From NCBI GenBank assembly GCA_964593585.1, contig CAZQIZ010000016.1, positions 1-64,000 on the forward strand: a stretch of DNA of 64,000 nt, given 5' to 3'. The translations under genes and the position numbers were made by a program. A model generated the notes under the pieces. It was not told the origin of the DNA, ran no database searches, and saw nothing but the letters and a program-made list of their open reading frames with translations. Numbering within the stretch: the stretch's first letter is position 1; every line of letters starts with the position of its first letter. Of this stretch, positions 14,681 to 24,027 are shown in pieces. Source of the stretch: JACQFV01 sp964593585. GTDB taxonomy: Bacteria; Zixibacteria; MSB-5A5; WJJR01.

Positions 14681-16056
14681 GCGATGTTGTGACCACGTCT
14701 CCCGCCGTAGCACCGGGGACGGCGCCGGAATCGGTGCTGACCACCCGCGACATGCTTCTGAACATTGGGCCGTCGCATCCGGCGATGCACGGGGTCATCC
14801 GGATTTTGGCTTCGCTGGATGGCGAAAAGGTCATCCACTCCGATATCGAGATCGGTTATCTTCACCGCGGCTTCGAGAAGGATTCCGAAGTGGTCGGCTG
14901 GGGACAGGTTTTCCCCTACACCGACCGTCTCAACTATGTCTCCCCCCTTATCAATAACGTCTGTTATGCCATGGGGGTCGAGAAGCTGCTCGACTTGCAG
15001 ACCACCGAGCGCTGCCAGTACATTCGCGTCATCATCTCCGAGATTTCGCGCATCACCGACCACCTGACCTGCATCGCCGCCTCCTCGATGGAGCTGGGGG
15101 CGATGACGGGGTTCATCTATCTGATGAAGGCGCGTGAGTATCTCTACGAGCTGGTTGAGGAGCTGACCGGCGCGCGGCTGACCGTATCGTACGTGAAAGT
15201 CGGCGGGGTCAAAGCCGACCTGCCGGACGGTTGGCTGGAGCGGCTGGAGAAGGCGCTCGACTTGGCCGTGCTGGAGATCAAGGAGGTCGATCGGCTTCTG
15301 ACCCGCAACCGCATCTTCATCGACCGAGTCAAGGATGTGGGCGTCATCTCCGCGGAGGAGGCCTGGTCGCTGGGCTTCACCGGTCCTGTGCTGCGTTCGA
15401 CCGGACGGGCGCGCGACTTACGCAAAGACGAGCCGTATTTGGTCTACGACCGGCTGGATTTCGACGTTCCAGTCGGGGCGGTGGGGGACAATTACGACCG
15501 CTACTTGGTGCGTATGGAAGAAATGCACCAGTCGATTCGAATGATCCGCCAGTGCATCAAGCAGATTCCCGAGGGGCCGGTGCGCGTCGATCTGACCGGG
15601 CGGCCGCTCTCCGGCGCCGAGATGGTGGATTCGGCCAAGATGGGGATGACCGCCGATTTGTTGTTGCGGACGGTGCGTCCCGACCCGACCCTCGACGGCG
15701 CCGACCGGCTGCATGCCCGGCGGGTGAATGTCGACGACAAGTCGGTGGTCCTGCCGCCGAAAGAAGACACGTACGGAAATATCGAAGGCCTGATGAACCA
15801 CTTCATGCTGATCATGGAGGGTGAGGGACTCAAGCCGCCGCCGGGCGAAATCTACATCGGCAACGAAGCGGCCAACGGCGAACTGGGATTTTACATGGTC
15901 TCCGACGGCTCCGGGCGGGCCTACCGGGTGCATTGCCGCCCGCCCTGCTACTACCTGATGCAGGGTCTGGACCGTATGATTGAAGGCGGCATGATCGCCG
16001 ACGTGATCGCCACCTTTGGCACCATCAACATGATTGCCGGCGAACTGGACCGTTAA
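14677..16056 (+). CDS. nuoD: NADH-quinone oxidoreductase subunit D, copy 1
   Basis: A 459-residue 49-kDa subunit, longer than the second copy. The quinone-site loop is GPSHPAMHG (usual GPQHPSTHG), followed by IGYLHRGFEK and TDRLNYVSPL, whose Tyr matches the quinone-binding Tyr of Thermus Nqo4. The end, TINMIAGELDR, is typical of NuoD; the nickel-binding CxxC motifs of hydrogenase large subunits are absent. Inserts near residues 345-365 (the acidic DDKSVVLPPKEDTYGN) distinguish it from NuoD2. It overlaps nuoC by 4 nt. Together with NuoB/C/I copy 1 it should form one complete Q-module. Confidence 0.95.
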   Translation: MSDVVTTSPAVAPGTAPESVLTTRDMLLNIGPSHPAMHGVIRILASLDGEKVIHSDIEIGYLHRGFEKDSEVVGWGQVFPYTDRLNYVSPLINNVCYAMGVEKLLDLQTTERCQYIRVIISEISRITDHLTCIAASSMELGAMTGFIYLMKAREYLYELVEELTGARLTVSYVKVGGVKADLPDGWLERLEKALDLAVLEIKEVDRLLTRNRIFIDRVKDVGVISAEEAWSLGFTGPVLRSTGRARDLRKDEPYLVYDRLDFDVPVGAVGDNYDRYLVRMEEMHQSIRMIRQCIKQIPEGPVRVDLTGRPLSGAEMVDSAKMGMTADLLLRTVRPDPTLDGADRLHARRVNVDDKSVVLPPKEDTYGNIEGLMNHFMLIMEGEGLKPPPGEIYIGNEAANGELGFYMVSDGSGRAYRVHCRPPCYYLMQGLDRMIEGGMIADVIATFGTINMIAGELDR

Positions 16057-16073
16057 CCGAATCTGAGCGGCGC

Positions 16074-16610
16074 ATGTCACAAACGACCCGCACACACGAT
16101 CTGAGCACGATCGACTACGGGATGCAGGATCATCCTGGCCCGGTGGCCTGGAGCGAGGCGGCGCGTCAAGAGATCGACGCGATCTTTGCCAAGTATCCGG
16201 ACAAGAGTTCGGCGACGCTGCCGGTCCTGTGGTTGGCGGTGCGCGAGTTTGGGTGGATCTCCTACCAGGTGGAGATGATTGTCGCCGAGGTGCTCGAGCG
16301 GCCGCTCAACGAGATTCACCAGGTGGTGACGTTCTACACGATGTACCCGCGCCGTCCGATGGGCAGACATCACATACAACTGTGCCGCAACATATCCTGT
16401 TGGTTGTCCGGCGCGGTCGACTTGCGGGAGCACATCAAGCAGATTTTGGGGATCGAGGTGGGCGAGACGACGCCCGACGGGCGTTTTACGCTCTCCGAGG
16501 TCGAGTGCCTGGCCTATTGCGAGTGCGCCCCGGCGATGCGGTTTGACGACAAGTACATCGGCAACCTGACCAAGGATTCGGTCGCCCGGATTATCCAGGA
16601 GAATTCCTGA
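16074..16610 (+). CDS. nuoE: NADH-quinone oxidoreductase subunit E
   Basis: A 178-residue thioredoxin-fold subunit of the NADH-input module carrying a [2Fe-2S] cluster. Ligands are the Cys pair C-x4-C in LCRNISCWLSG and the C-x3-C pair in VECLAYCECAPA. An extra Cys follows in the second motif (CECAP), where most NuoE have CLGACSLAP-like spacing, so the exact ligand set may differ. The helical N-terminal part (EIDAIFAKYPDKSSATLPVLWL) is normal. It is single copy in the window, lies 17 nt after nuoD and 4 nt before nuoF. Confidence 0.93.
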   Translation: MSQTTRTHDLSTIDYGMQDHPGPVAWSEAARQEIDAIFAKYPDKSSATLPVLWLAVREFGWISYQVEMIVAEVLERPLNEIHQVVTFYTMYPRRPMGRHHIQLCRNISCWLSGAVDLREHIKQILGIEVGETTPDGRFTLSEVECLAYCECAPAMRFDDKYIGNLTKDSVARIIQENS

Positions 16611-16614
16611 GACG

Positions 16615-17919
<1,305 letters not shown>

Positions 17920-17964
17920 GATTGTACAGGGGACGTGAACGAATAACCAACGACAAGGGCGAGT

Positions 17965-18285
17965 ATGGCGGAGACGACGGCAAAGGCCAAAGAGAAGAAA
18001 CGCCCCAAATTGATGGCGGTCATCGTCGAGGAAGGTTGCACCGGCTGCGAGGTCTGCATCGACTTCTGCCCTGTGCCCAACTGCATCGTGCCGATTCCGG
18101 GGCCCGATCCGCGCAATCCGAAGTTCGCGCAGACGGTGCGCGTGGTCGATGATCTGTGCATCGGCTGCCGTCTCTGCGAGAAAAACTGCCCGTGGGAAAC
18201 CATCGACATGGTGCCGATCGAGGAGTACGACCGGCAGTACGTCAAGTACGAGGGGCTGGGCACCCCCGCCAATTACAACGCGTAA
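17965..18285 (+). CDS. 2x[4Fe-4S] ferredoxin-like protein inside the nuo operon
   Basis: A 106-residue protein with two four-cysteine cluster motifs: CTGCEVCIDFCP (followed by VPNC) at about residues 31-45 and CIGCRLCEKNCP at about 68-79. A basic N-terminal tail (KAKEKKRPK) precedes the first. It is not one of the 14 standard complex I subunits. Its place between nuoF and nuoG, 45 nt after nuoF and 12 nt before nuoG, suggests an extra electron carrier attached to the input module, perhaps letting reduced ferredoxin feed the complex. Between the motifs is an insert of about 20 residues (PGPDPRNPKFAQTVRVVDD). The function is inferred from context. Confidence 0.85.
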   Translation: MAETTAKAKEKKRPKLMAVIVEEGCTGCEVCIDFCPVPNCIVPIPGPDPRNPKFAQTVRVVDDLCIGCRLCEKNCPWETIDMVPIEEYDRQYVKYEGLGTPANYNA

Positions 18286-18297
18286 GACCGACGCCGT

Positions 18298-19911
18298 ATG
18301 CCGAAAATCACCATCGACGGGCGTGAGATCGAAGTCGCCGCCGGCTCCACCATCATCCAGGCGGCCGAGAAGCTCGGCATTTTCATCCCGCACTATTGCT
18401 ACCATCCGGGGCTGCCGATTGCCGGCTCCTGCCGCATGTGCCTCGTCGAGGTGGAGAAGGCGCCGAAGCTGCAGATCGCCTGCTACACCTTCGTGACCGA
18501 CGGGATGGTGGTGCACACCACCACCGAGCCGGTCAAGACGGCGCGGCAGGCGATCCTCGAGTTCCTGCTGGCCAACCACCCGCTGGACTGCCCGGTCTGC
18601 GACCAGGCGGGCGAGTGCAAGTTGCAGGAATTCTATATGCAGTTTGGCCGCTATGACTCGACCTTCCTGGAAGACAAACTGAAAAAGCACAAGGCGATCC
18701 CGGTCGGGCCGCACATCATCCTCGACTCGGAGCGTTGCATTCTCTGTTCGCGCTGCACGCGTTTTGTCGACGAGGTCACGCACACGCACGAGTTGAGCAT
18801 CTTCAACCGCGGGCACTGGGCGGAACTGCTGCCGACCGAGGGCAAGGTCGTCGACAATCCCTACTCCGGTTGCCTGGCGGATGTCTGTCCGGTCGGCGCC
18901 CTGACGGATCGGGATTTCCGCTTCAAGGTCCGGGTGTGGTACCTGTCGAAGACCAACTCGGTCTGCCACGGGTGCGCGCGCGGATGCTCCATCGAGATTC
19001 ACACCAACCGCCGCCGCACGCATCATAACGACGGGAAGCTGATCGCGCGCTACAAGCCGCGCCCGAACCTGGATGTGAACGGCTACTGGATGTGCGACGC
19101 TGGTCGGTACTCGTACAAGGCCATCGAAGCCGACGACCGTCTGCGCGAGCCGCTGGTGGCGGGCATGCCAGCCACCTGGACGGCGGCGCTGGCGTCGGCC
19201 GATGAGGCGATCAACCGCACGGTGGCGGCGCACGGCGCCGGCGCGGTTGGGATCATTGCGCCGCCCACACTCTCCAACGAGGAATACTGGGCGGTCAAGC
19301 GGCTCTTCCGTGATGGCATCAAAGTCGAAAAACTCGCGCACCGCTGTCCGCCCGACCCGCGGGGCGTGGAAGACAACCTGCTGCGCAAAGCCGACCTGTA
19401 CCCGAACACCTTCGGGGCCGAACGCATCCTGGGTTCGGCGGTGACGTCGGATGCGGTCCTGGAGGCCGCGGCCAAGGGGACGGTGAGACTGCTGATTGTG
19501 ATCGGCGGAGAGTTTGTCATGGGCCCGCACGAGGCGGGTTTCGCGGCCCTGGCCGGCAAGCTGGATGGGTTGATCGCAATTCGGGCGCATCGCTCGATGG
19601 TAACCGATCAGGCCAGCATCGCGCTGCCGATGTCGACGTTCGCCGAAACCGACGGCACGGTGACGAATTTCGCCGGGCATGTGCAGCGCTACTGGGCGGC
19701 AATCGAGCCGGTCGGGCAGTCGCGTCCGTTGCTGGACATCCTCGCCGAATTGGGGGCGCGTTTGGAAATCGCCGCCGCCCCGCGCGTCGCCGAAGCCTGC
19801 TTCAATGAGCTGGCGGCGCAGAACGAATACTTCCACGGGCTCACATACAAGGCGCTGGGCCGTACCGGCCTGAATCCGTCGACCCGAAAGGCCGCCGCGC
19901 CGGCCGCGTAG
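18298..19911 (+). CDS. nuoG: NADH-quinone oxidoreductase subunit G
   Basis: A 537-residue subunit, shorter than proteobacterial NuoG (about 900) because the molybdopterin-like C-terminal part is reduced. The N-terminal [2Fe-2S] domain has HYCYHPGLPIAGSCRMCLVEV and a later Cys in QIACYTF. HPLDCPVCDQAGECKLQ gives the His-ligated N5-type cluster, and CILCSRCTRF with CLADVCPVGAL gives N4. VCHGCARGCSIEIH has the CxxCxxxC seen in NuoG with the additional N7 cluster or its remnant. The region from about 280 to the end is the shortened oxidoreductase-like domain. It follows the ferredoxin-like gene by 12 nt. Confidence 0.93.
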   Translation: MPKITIDGREIEVAAGSTIIQAAEKLGIFIPHYCYHPGLPIAGSCRMCLVEVEKAPKLQIACYTFVTDGMVVHTTTEPVKTARQAILEFLLANHPLDCPVCDQAGECKLQEFYMQFGRYDSTFLEDKLKKHKAIPVGPHIILDSERCILCSRCTRFVDEVTHTHELSIFNRGHWAELLPTEGKVVDNPYSGCLADVCPVGALTDRDFRFKVRVWYLSKTNSVCHGCARGCSIEIHTNRRRTHHNDGKLIARYKPRPNLDVNGYWMCDAGRYSYKAIEADDRLREPLVAGMPATWTAALASADEAINRTVAAHGAGAVGIIAPPTLSNEEYWAVKRLFRDGIKVEKLAHRCPPDPRGVEDNLLRKADLYPNTFGAERILGSAVTSDAVLEAAAKGTVRLLIVIGGEFVMGPHEAGFAALAGKLDGLIAIRAHRSMVTDQASIALPMSTFAETDGTVTNFAGHVQRYWAAIEPVGQSRPLLDILAELGARLEIAAAPRVAEACFNELAAQNEYFHGLTYKALGRTGLNPSTRKAAAPAA

Positions 19912-19929
19912 CGGGATGGACCCTACCCC

Positions 19930-21018
19930 ATGCTGACCACAGTGACCATCAGCGCCGCCATCGCCACCACGGTCTTCATCGTGTTGTTCGTGCTGACGCT
20001 GGCCGGGATTTTGACCTGGGTGGAGCGCAAGCAGTCGGCGATCATGCAGGACCGTATCGGCGCCAACCGCGCAAAGATCCTCGGGCTGCGGCTGTGGGGC
20101 TTGTTCCACATCATCGCCGACGCGGTCAAGATGTTCACCAAGGAAGATTTCATCCCGAGCACGAAGCACCGGTTGCTGTTTTCGCTGGCGCCGGTCTTGT
20201 CACTATTCTTCGCGCTTCTGACCTTTGCGGTCATCCCCTTCGGGCATCAGATCACGATCGCGGGATATGTGATCCCGCTGCAGGTCGCCAGTGTCAACGT
20301 GGGCATCCTGTTCATCTTCGCGATGATGTCGGTGGCGGTGTACGGCGTGGTGCTGGCGGGCTGGTCGTCGAACAACAACTACGCGCTGCTCGGCGGCATC
20401 CGCGCCTCGGCGCAGATGATCTCCTACGAAATCACCATCGGCCTGACGCTGGTCGGGATCATCATGATCTTCCAGACGCTGTCGCTGATGGAGATCGTCA
20501 AGGCGCAGGGGCAGCTGCTGTTCGGCTTTCTGCCGGCGTGGGGGATTTTCTACCAGCCGGTCGGGTTCCTGCTGTTCATGATCGCCGGGATCGCCGAGAA
20601 CAAGCGGATCCCGTTCGACATTCCCGAGGGCGAATCGGAGATCATCGGCTTTTTCCTCGAGTACTCGTCGATGAAGTTCGGCATGTTCATGTTCGCCGAT
20701 TTCATCGAGACGGTGCTGATCGCGTCGCTTCTGACAACCTTCTTTTTCGGCGGCTGGCAGGTGCCGTATCTGGCCGACACCGGGTTTGTCTTTCCGTGGG
20801 GCGGGCAGTGGGACCTGAATGTGTGGCTGGTCGAAGGGATGCGGGTGATTTCGTTTATCGTGAAAGTCTGCCTGTTCTGTTGGCTGTTGATGCTGATCCG
20901 CTGGACGCTGCCGCGGTTCCGTTTTGACCAGTTGATGAACCTCGGCTGGAAGGTCCTGCTGCCGCTGTCTTTGGCCAACACGATCGTGACCGCGGCGATC
21001 GTTCTGTGGCTGGATTGA
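19930..21018 (+). CDS. nuoH: NADH-quinone oxidoreductase subunit H
   Basis: A 362-residue membrane subunit with about eight TM helices that joins the Q-module to the proton-pumping arm and lines the quinone channel. Conserved landmarks are TWVERKQSAIMQDRIGANRA, ADAVKMFTKEDFIP, the acidic loop NKRIPFDIPEGESEIIGFF and the charged WTLPRFRFDQLMNLGWK. It is present once. It is the last clear membrane-arm gene here besides nuoA; nuoJ, K, L, M and N are not downstream. Confidence 0.96.
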   Translation: MLTTVTISAAIATTVFIVLFVLTLAGILTWVERKQSAIMQDRIGANRAKILGLRLWGLFHIIADAVKMFTKEDFIPSTKHRLLFSLAPVLSLFFALLTFAVIPFGHQITIAGYVIPLQVASVNVGILFIFAMMSVAVYGVVLAGWSSNNNYALLGGIRASAQMISYEITIGLTLVGIIMIFQTLSLMEIVKAQGQLLFGFLPAWGIFYQPVGFLLFMIAGIAENKRIPFDIPEGESEIIGFFLEYSSMKFGMFMFADFIETVLIASLLTTFFFGGWQVPYLADTGFVFPWGGQWDLNVWLVEGMRVISFIVKVCLFCWLLMLIRWTLPRFRFDQLMNLGWKVLLPLSLANTIVTAAIVLWLD

Positions 21019-21066
21019 GAAAGGCCGAATCCCGCCGGCGGCTGAGCCGGTAGAACTTTGAGAGTG

Positions 21067-21657
21067 ATGACGACACGCACGGTCAATGTGGTGAATGTCT
21101 CGGCGCGACGCCGCGAGTTGAATTTCTGGGAGCGGATCTATCTGCCGGAGGTGTTGCGCGGGCTGTGGGTCACCGGCCGGCATTTTTGCGTCAACATGTG
21201 GCGGCATACGTTGCGGGCAATCGGCATCAAGAGCGTGCCGCCCGGCGCGGTGACCTATCAGTACCCGGACGAGCGCCGTCCGGCGGCCGAACGTCTGCGC
21301 AGTCTGCACCGACTGGCGCAACGCCCGGATGGCACGCCGCGGTGCGTGGCATGCATGATGTGCGAGACAGTCTGCCCGGCGTTTTGCATCAAGATCGTGG
21401 CGGAAGAAGTCGCCGACCCGAATATCGAGAAGCGGCCCAAGACGTTTGACATCGACATCGGCCGCTGTGTCTTCTGCGGGTACTGCGTGGAGGCCTGCCC
21501 CGAAGATGCGATCCGCATGGACACGGGTATAACGGAGATCGGTTCGTATTCGCGACGGTCGATGGTGTTGGACATTGACACACTCCTGTCGCTGAAACCC
21601 GCCGCGGAGAACCAGGGCAAACCGGTTGATTTCTTGCAGAAACGTCTTGTATCATAA
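21067..21657 (+). CDS. nuoI: NADH-quinone oxidoreductase subunit I, copy 1
   Basis: A 196-residue subunit with two [4Fe-4S] clusters: CVACMMCETVCP and CVFCGYCVEACP. The amphipathic N-terminus (LPEVLRGLWVTGRHFCVNM) lies on the membrane surface, and TYQYPDERRP is typical of NuoI. The C-terminus is extended by about 35 residues beyond the second cluster (SRRSMVLDIDTLLSLKP). I use the ATG at 21067; TTG 21058 and GTG 21064 are in frame but no ribosome-binding site decides between them. A 78-nt gap separates it from the second nuoB. Confidence 0.93.
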   Translation: MTTRTVNVVNVSARRRELNFWERIYLPEVLRGLWVTGRHFCVNMWRHTLRAIGIKSVPPGAVTYQYPDERRPAAERLRSLHRLAQRPDGTPRCVACMMCETVCPAFCIKIVAEEVADPNIEKRPKTFDIDIGRCVFCGYCVEACPEDAIRMDTGITEIGSYSRRSMVLDIDTLLSLKPAAENQGKPVDFLQKRLVS

Positions 21658-21735
21658 CGACTTCCGGTTTTGGCAATGACCGGACCGGATAAGCCGTACT
21701 TAGACAGGACATAGCCGACCGAGAGGGTTGCGAGT

Positions 21736-22293
21736 ATGGGCCTGACCGAAACCGAGAAAAAGGTCATACAGAAGGCGCAGGAAACTCTGTCCCTGGAGGG
21801 GCGTCACGGGAATAACGTGATCGTGACCTCGGTGGACAGTCTGTTTGCCTGGGCGCGGAAGTCGTCGGTGTGGCCGATGACCTTCGGCCTGGCCTGCTGC
21901 GCGATCGAGATGATGGCCACGGCGGCGTCGCGGTATGACATCGACCGCTTCGGCATGGGTGTGATGCGCGCCTCGCCGCGCCAAACCGACCTCATGATCG
22001 TGGCCGGCACGGTGACGATGAAGATGGCGCTGCGTGTCAAGCGGCTCTACGAGCAGATGCCGGAGCCGAAGTATGTGCTCTCGATGGGTTCCTGCGCGAC
22101 CTGCGGCGGGCCTTATTGGAAACACGGCTACCATGTCCTGAAGGGCGTCGATCAGATCGTGCCGGTGGATGTTTACGTGGCCGGCTGTCCGCCCCGTCCG
22201 GAGGCGCTGCTGGAGGGCCTGATTCTCCTGCAGGAGAAGATCAAGAAAGAGGAACTGATCGGCAAGAAGCTCGCCCCGGTCATGTCGGCGTAG
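21736..22293 (+). CDS. nuoB: NADH-quinone oxidoreductase subunit B, copy 2
   Basis: A 185-residue second NuoB: LACCAIEMMATAASRYDIDRF, GSCATCGGPYW and YVAGCPPRPEALLEGL supply the N2 cluster ligands. Its N-terminus is about 20 residues longer than copy 1 (GLTETEKKVIQKAQ) and the sequence follows the common bacterial type more closely. GAGAGGG precedes the ATG. It begins a second Q-module set (B-C-I-lipoprotein-D). The set may serve a second complex I isoform that shares the single NuoE/F/G/H, or a different membrane arm elsewhere. Confidence 0.93.
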   Translation: MGLTETEKKVIQKAQETLSLEGRHGNNVIVTSVDSLFAWARKSSVWPMTFGLACCAIEMMATAASRYDIDRFGMGVMRASPRQTDLMIVAGTVTMKMALRVKRLYEQMPEPKYVLSMGSCATCGGPYWKHGYHVLKGVDQIVPVDVYVAGCPPRPEALLEGLILLQEKIKKEELIGKKLAPVMSA

Positions 22294-22309
22294 CGGGAGA
22301 CGGTGTCCT

Positions 22310-22885
22310 ATGACAACCCAGGAAATACACGCGAAACTGCAGGGAGTCTTCGGCGACAAGATCGGGCCGCTGGTCGAGGGGGTCGATCCCTCGTGCGTGG
22401 TGGCCACCGAGGCGATCGCCGACGTGTGCCGGTATCTGGCCACGCAGCCGGGGTTGGAGTTGACCTCGCTTATGTGCCTGTCGGCCACCGACGACAAGAC
22501 CAACCTGGGCGTGGTGTACAACCTCTGCTCGATGACGCACAAGCACAAGATCACCCTGAAGGTCGAACTGACTGACCGCGAGAACCCGCGTGTCCCGACG
22601 GTGTCGGGCGTGTTCGGGACCGCCGACTGGCACGAGCGCGAGGCCTACGACATGATGGGGATTGTCTTTGAGGGGCATCCCGACCTGCGGCGGATCCTGT
22701 GCCCGGACGATTGGGAGGGCTGGCCCCTGCGCAAGGATTACAAGGTGCAGGAGTACTACCGCGGTTTGAAGGTGCCGTATCCGGAAGGGAAGGATCACGA
22801 CCGCGGGCATTGGGTCTTCAAGGAAGTGCCGGATGCCAAGTCCAAGCCGGTCGAAGTGCAGAACCCGGATTTGTCCGGGATGTAA
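22310..22885 (+). CDS. nuoC: NADH-quinone oxidoreductase subunit C, copy 2
   Basis: A 191-residue 30-kDa subunit: WHEREAYDMMGIVFEGHPDLRRIL then WPLRKDYKV is the family signature. The last 30 residues (GKDHDRGHWVFKEVPDAKS) extend past the fold and are absent from copy 1. It lies 16 nt after nuoB2 and 17 nt before nuoI2. The ordering B-C-I-x-D is unusual, because NuoD normally follows NuoC directly. Confidence 0.93.
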   Translation: MTTQEIHAKLQGVFGDKIGPLVEGVDPSCVVATEAIADVCRYLATQPGLELTSLMCLSATDDKTNLGVVYNLCSMTHKHKITLKVELTDRENPRVPTVSGVFGTADWHEREAYDMMGIVFEGHPDLRRILCPDDWEGWPLRKDYKVQEYYRGLKVPYPEGKDHDRGHWVFKEVPDAKSKPVEVQNPDLSGM

Positions 22886-22902
22886 CGAGAGGCGGGGTGT
22901 CG

Positions 22903-23409
22903 ATGTCAGCCGTGGCCTATCACCTGAAGGGTTTCTGGTCGTTGATCGTCGGGTTGAAACTGACCTGGCAGCATCTGTGGAAGAAACCGGTGACGTTGCA
23001 GTATCCCGACGAGACCTGGGATCTGCCGCTGGGCGCCAAGGGGCAGTTGTTCAACCGCATCGAGGATTGCATTGGCTGCCTGCAGTGCGCGCGCGTCTGC
23101 CCGGTCGACTGCATCGCGATCGAGACCGCCAAGGCGGGCAAGGACGAGGATTTGGGCACCACGTCGGACGGGCAGAAGAAGAAGCTGCATGTCCTGCGCT
23201 TTGACATCGACTTCGCCAAGTGCTGCTATTGCGCCCTGTGCACCGTGCCCTGCCCGACCGAGTGCCTGTATATGACCAAGGAGTACGAGAATTCGGTCTA
23301 CAACCGCGACAACCTAATCTACCACTACGCAACCTACAGCCCGGAAGAAATCGAGCGGATTCGCACGTCGGTCGACGGCAAGACGCTCACAGTCGGTATA
23401 CATCCCTGA
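22903..23409 (+). CDS. nuoI: NADH-quinone oxidoreductase subunit I, copy 2
   Basis: A 168-residue second NuoI: membrane-surface N-terminus (LIVGLKLTWQHLWKKPVTLQYPDE), clusters CIGCLQCARVCP and CCYCALCTVPCP. Between them is an insert with KAGKDEDLGTTSDGQKKKLH, longer than in copy 1, and the C-terminus carries the usual YNRDNLIYHY segment. The true start is 22903; an upstream open frame overlapping nuoC2 is spurious. Confidence 0.93.
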   Translation: MSAVAYHLKGFWSLIVGLKLTWQHLWKKPVTLQYPDETWDLPLGAKGQLFNRIEDCIGCLQCARVCPVDCIAIETAKAGKDEDLGTTSDGQKKKLHVLRFDIDFAKCCYCALCTVPCPTECLYMTKEYENSVYNRDNLIYHYATYSPEEIERIRTSVDGKTLTVGIHP

Positions 23410-23433
23410 TGATAGTGACGTGAGGAATTCAGC

Positions 23434-24000
23434 ATGGCGAGATCGACCAGCAAGATGTGGAAAAGTTTGGCGTTGGCCGTGGCGGCGGTGGTAATGGTGT
23501 CGTGCGGCGGCGGAACCGGTTCGGGTTCGCCGACCGCCAATCCCTCCTCCTCCGAGTTGCTTGACCGCTCGTATGGGTACCTGATCCGCGGCGACGCCGA
23601 CTTCGCGCGTTTTGCGCCCAACTACGCGAACCTGCGCCCGTTCACCCGCGACACCGCCATGGTGGTGGAGTCGAAGTCGGAGCGGGAAAAGGCCGGGAGC
23701 CCGGCGTCGGACTACCTCGAGCATTTCTATGTGCGTATCAACCGGCCGATGACGGTCCGGATGATCGTGGCGGATTCATCGGGACAGGGGCTGATCTCCT
23801 TCGAGTTTCCCAATCTGCCCAACGGCGAATACACTATTGGCAGCAAGGGATGGCCCAAACCGCAGACGGATATGGTCATGGGCAACCCGTATGTGTACGT
23901 CTATTTCGTCGGCGACCAGCGGTTCCGGTCGCGCTACAAACTGGGTCTGGACGCGAAGTATCACCTGACCTACATGCCGCAGCCGGCGCTGCCGGGTTAG
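23434..24000 (+). CDS. Lipoprotein of unknown function within the second nuo set
   Basis: A 188-residue exported lipoprotein: signal sequence and lipobox VMVSC (Cys at about residue 24), then a Gly/Ser-rich tether (GGGTGSGSPTANPSSS). The rest is a beta-rich domain with FYVRINRPMTVRMIV and YVYFVGDQRFRSRYKLGLDA. I recognise no family. It is co-directional, 24 nt after nuoI2 and 27 nt before nuoD2, so it is almost certainly co-transcribed. An outward-facing lipoprotein among cytoplasmic-face Q-module genes is unexpected; it could be an assembly or accessory factor of this complex I variant, or a passenger. Confidence 0.75.
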   Translation: MARSTSKMWKSLALAVAAVVMVSCGGGTGSGSPTANPSSSELLDRSYGYLIRGDADFARFAPNYANLRPFTRDTAMVVESKSEREKAGSPASDYLEHFYVRINRPMTVRMIVADSSGQGLISFEFPNLPNGEYTIGSKGWPKPQTDMVMGNPYVYVYFVGDQRFRSRYKLGLDAKYHLTYMPQPALPG

Positions 24001-24027
24001 ACGACCCGAGAAACCAGGCGGTTTTGC

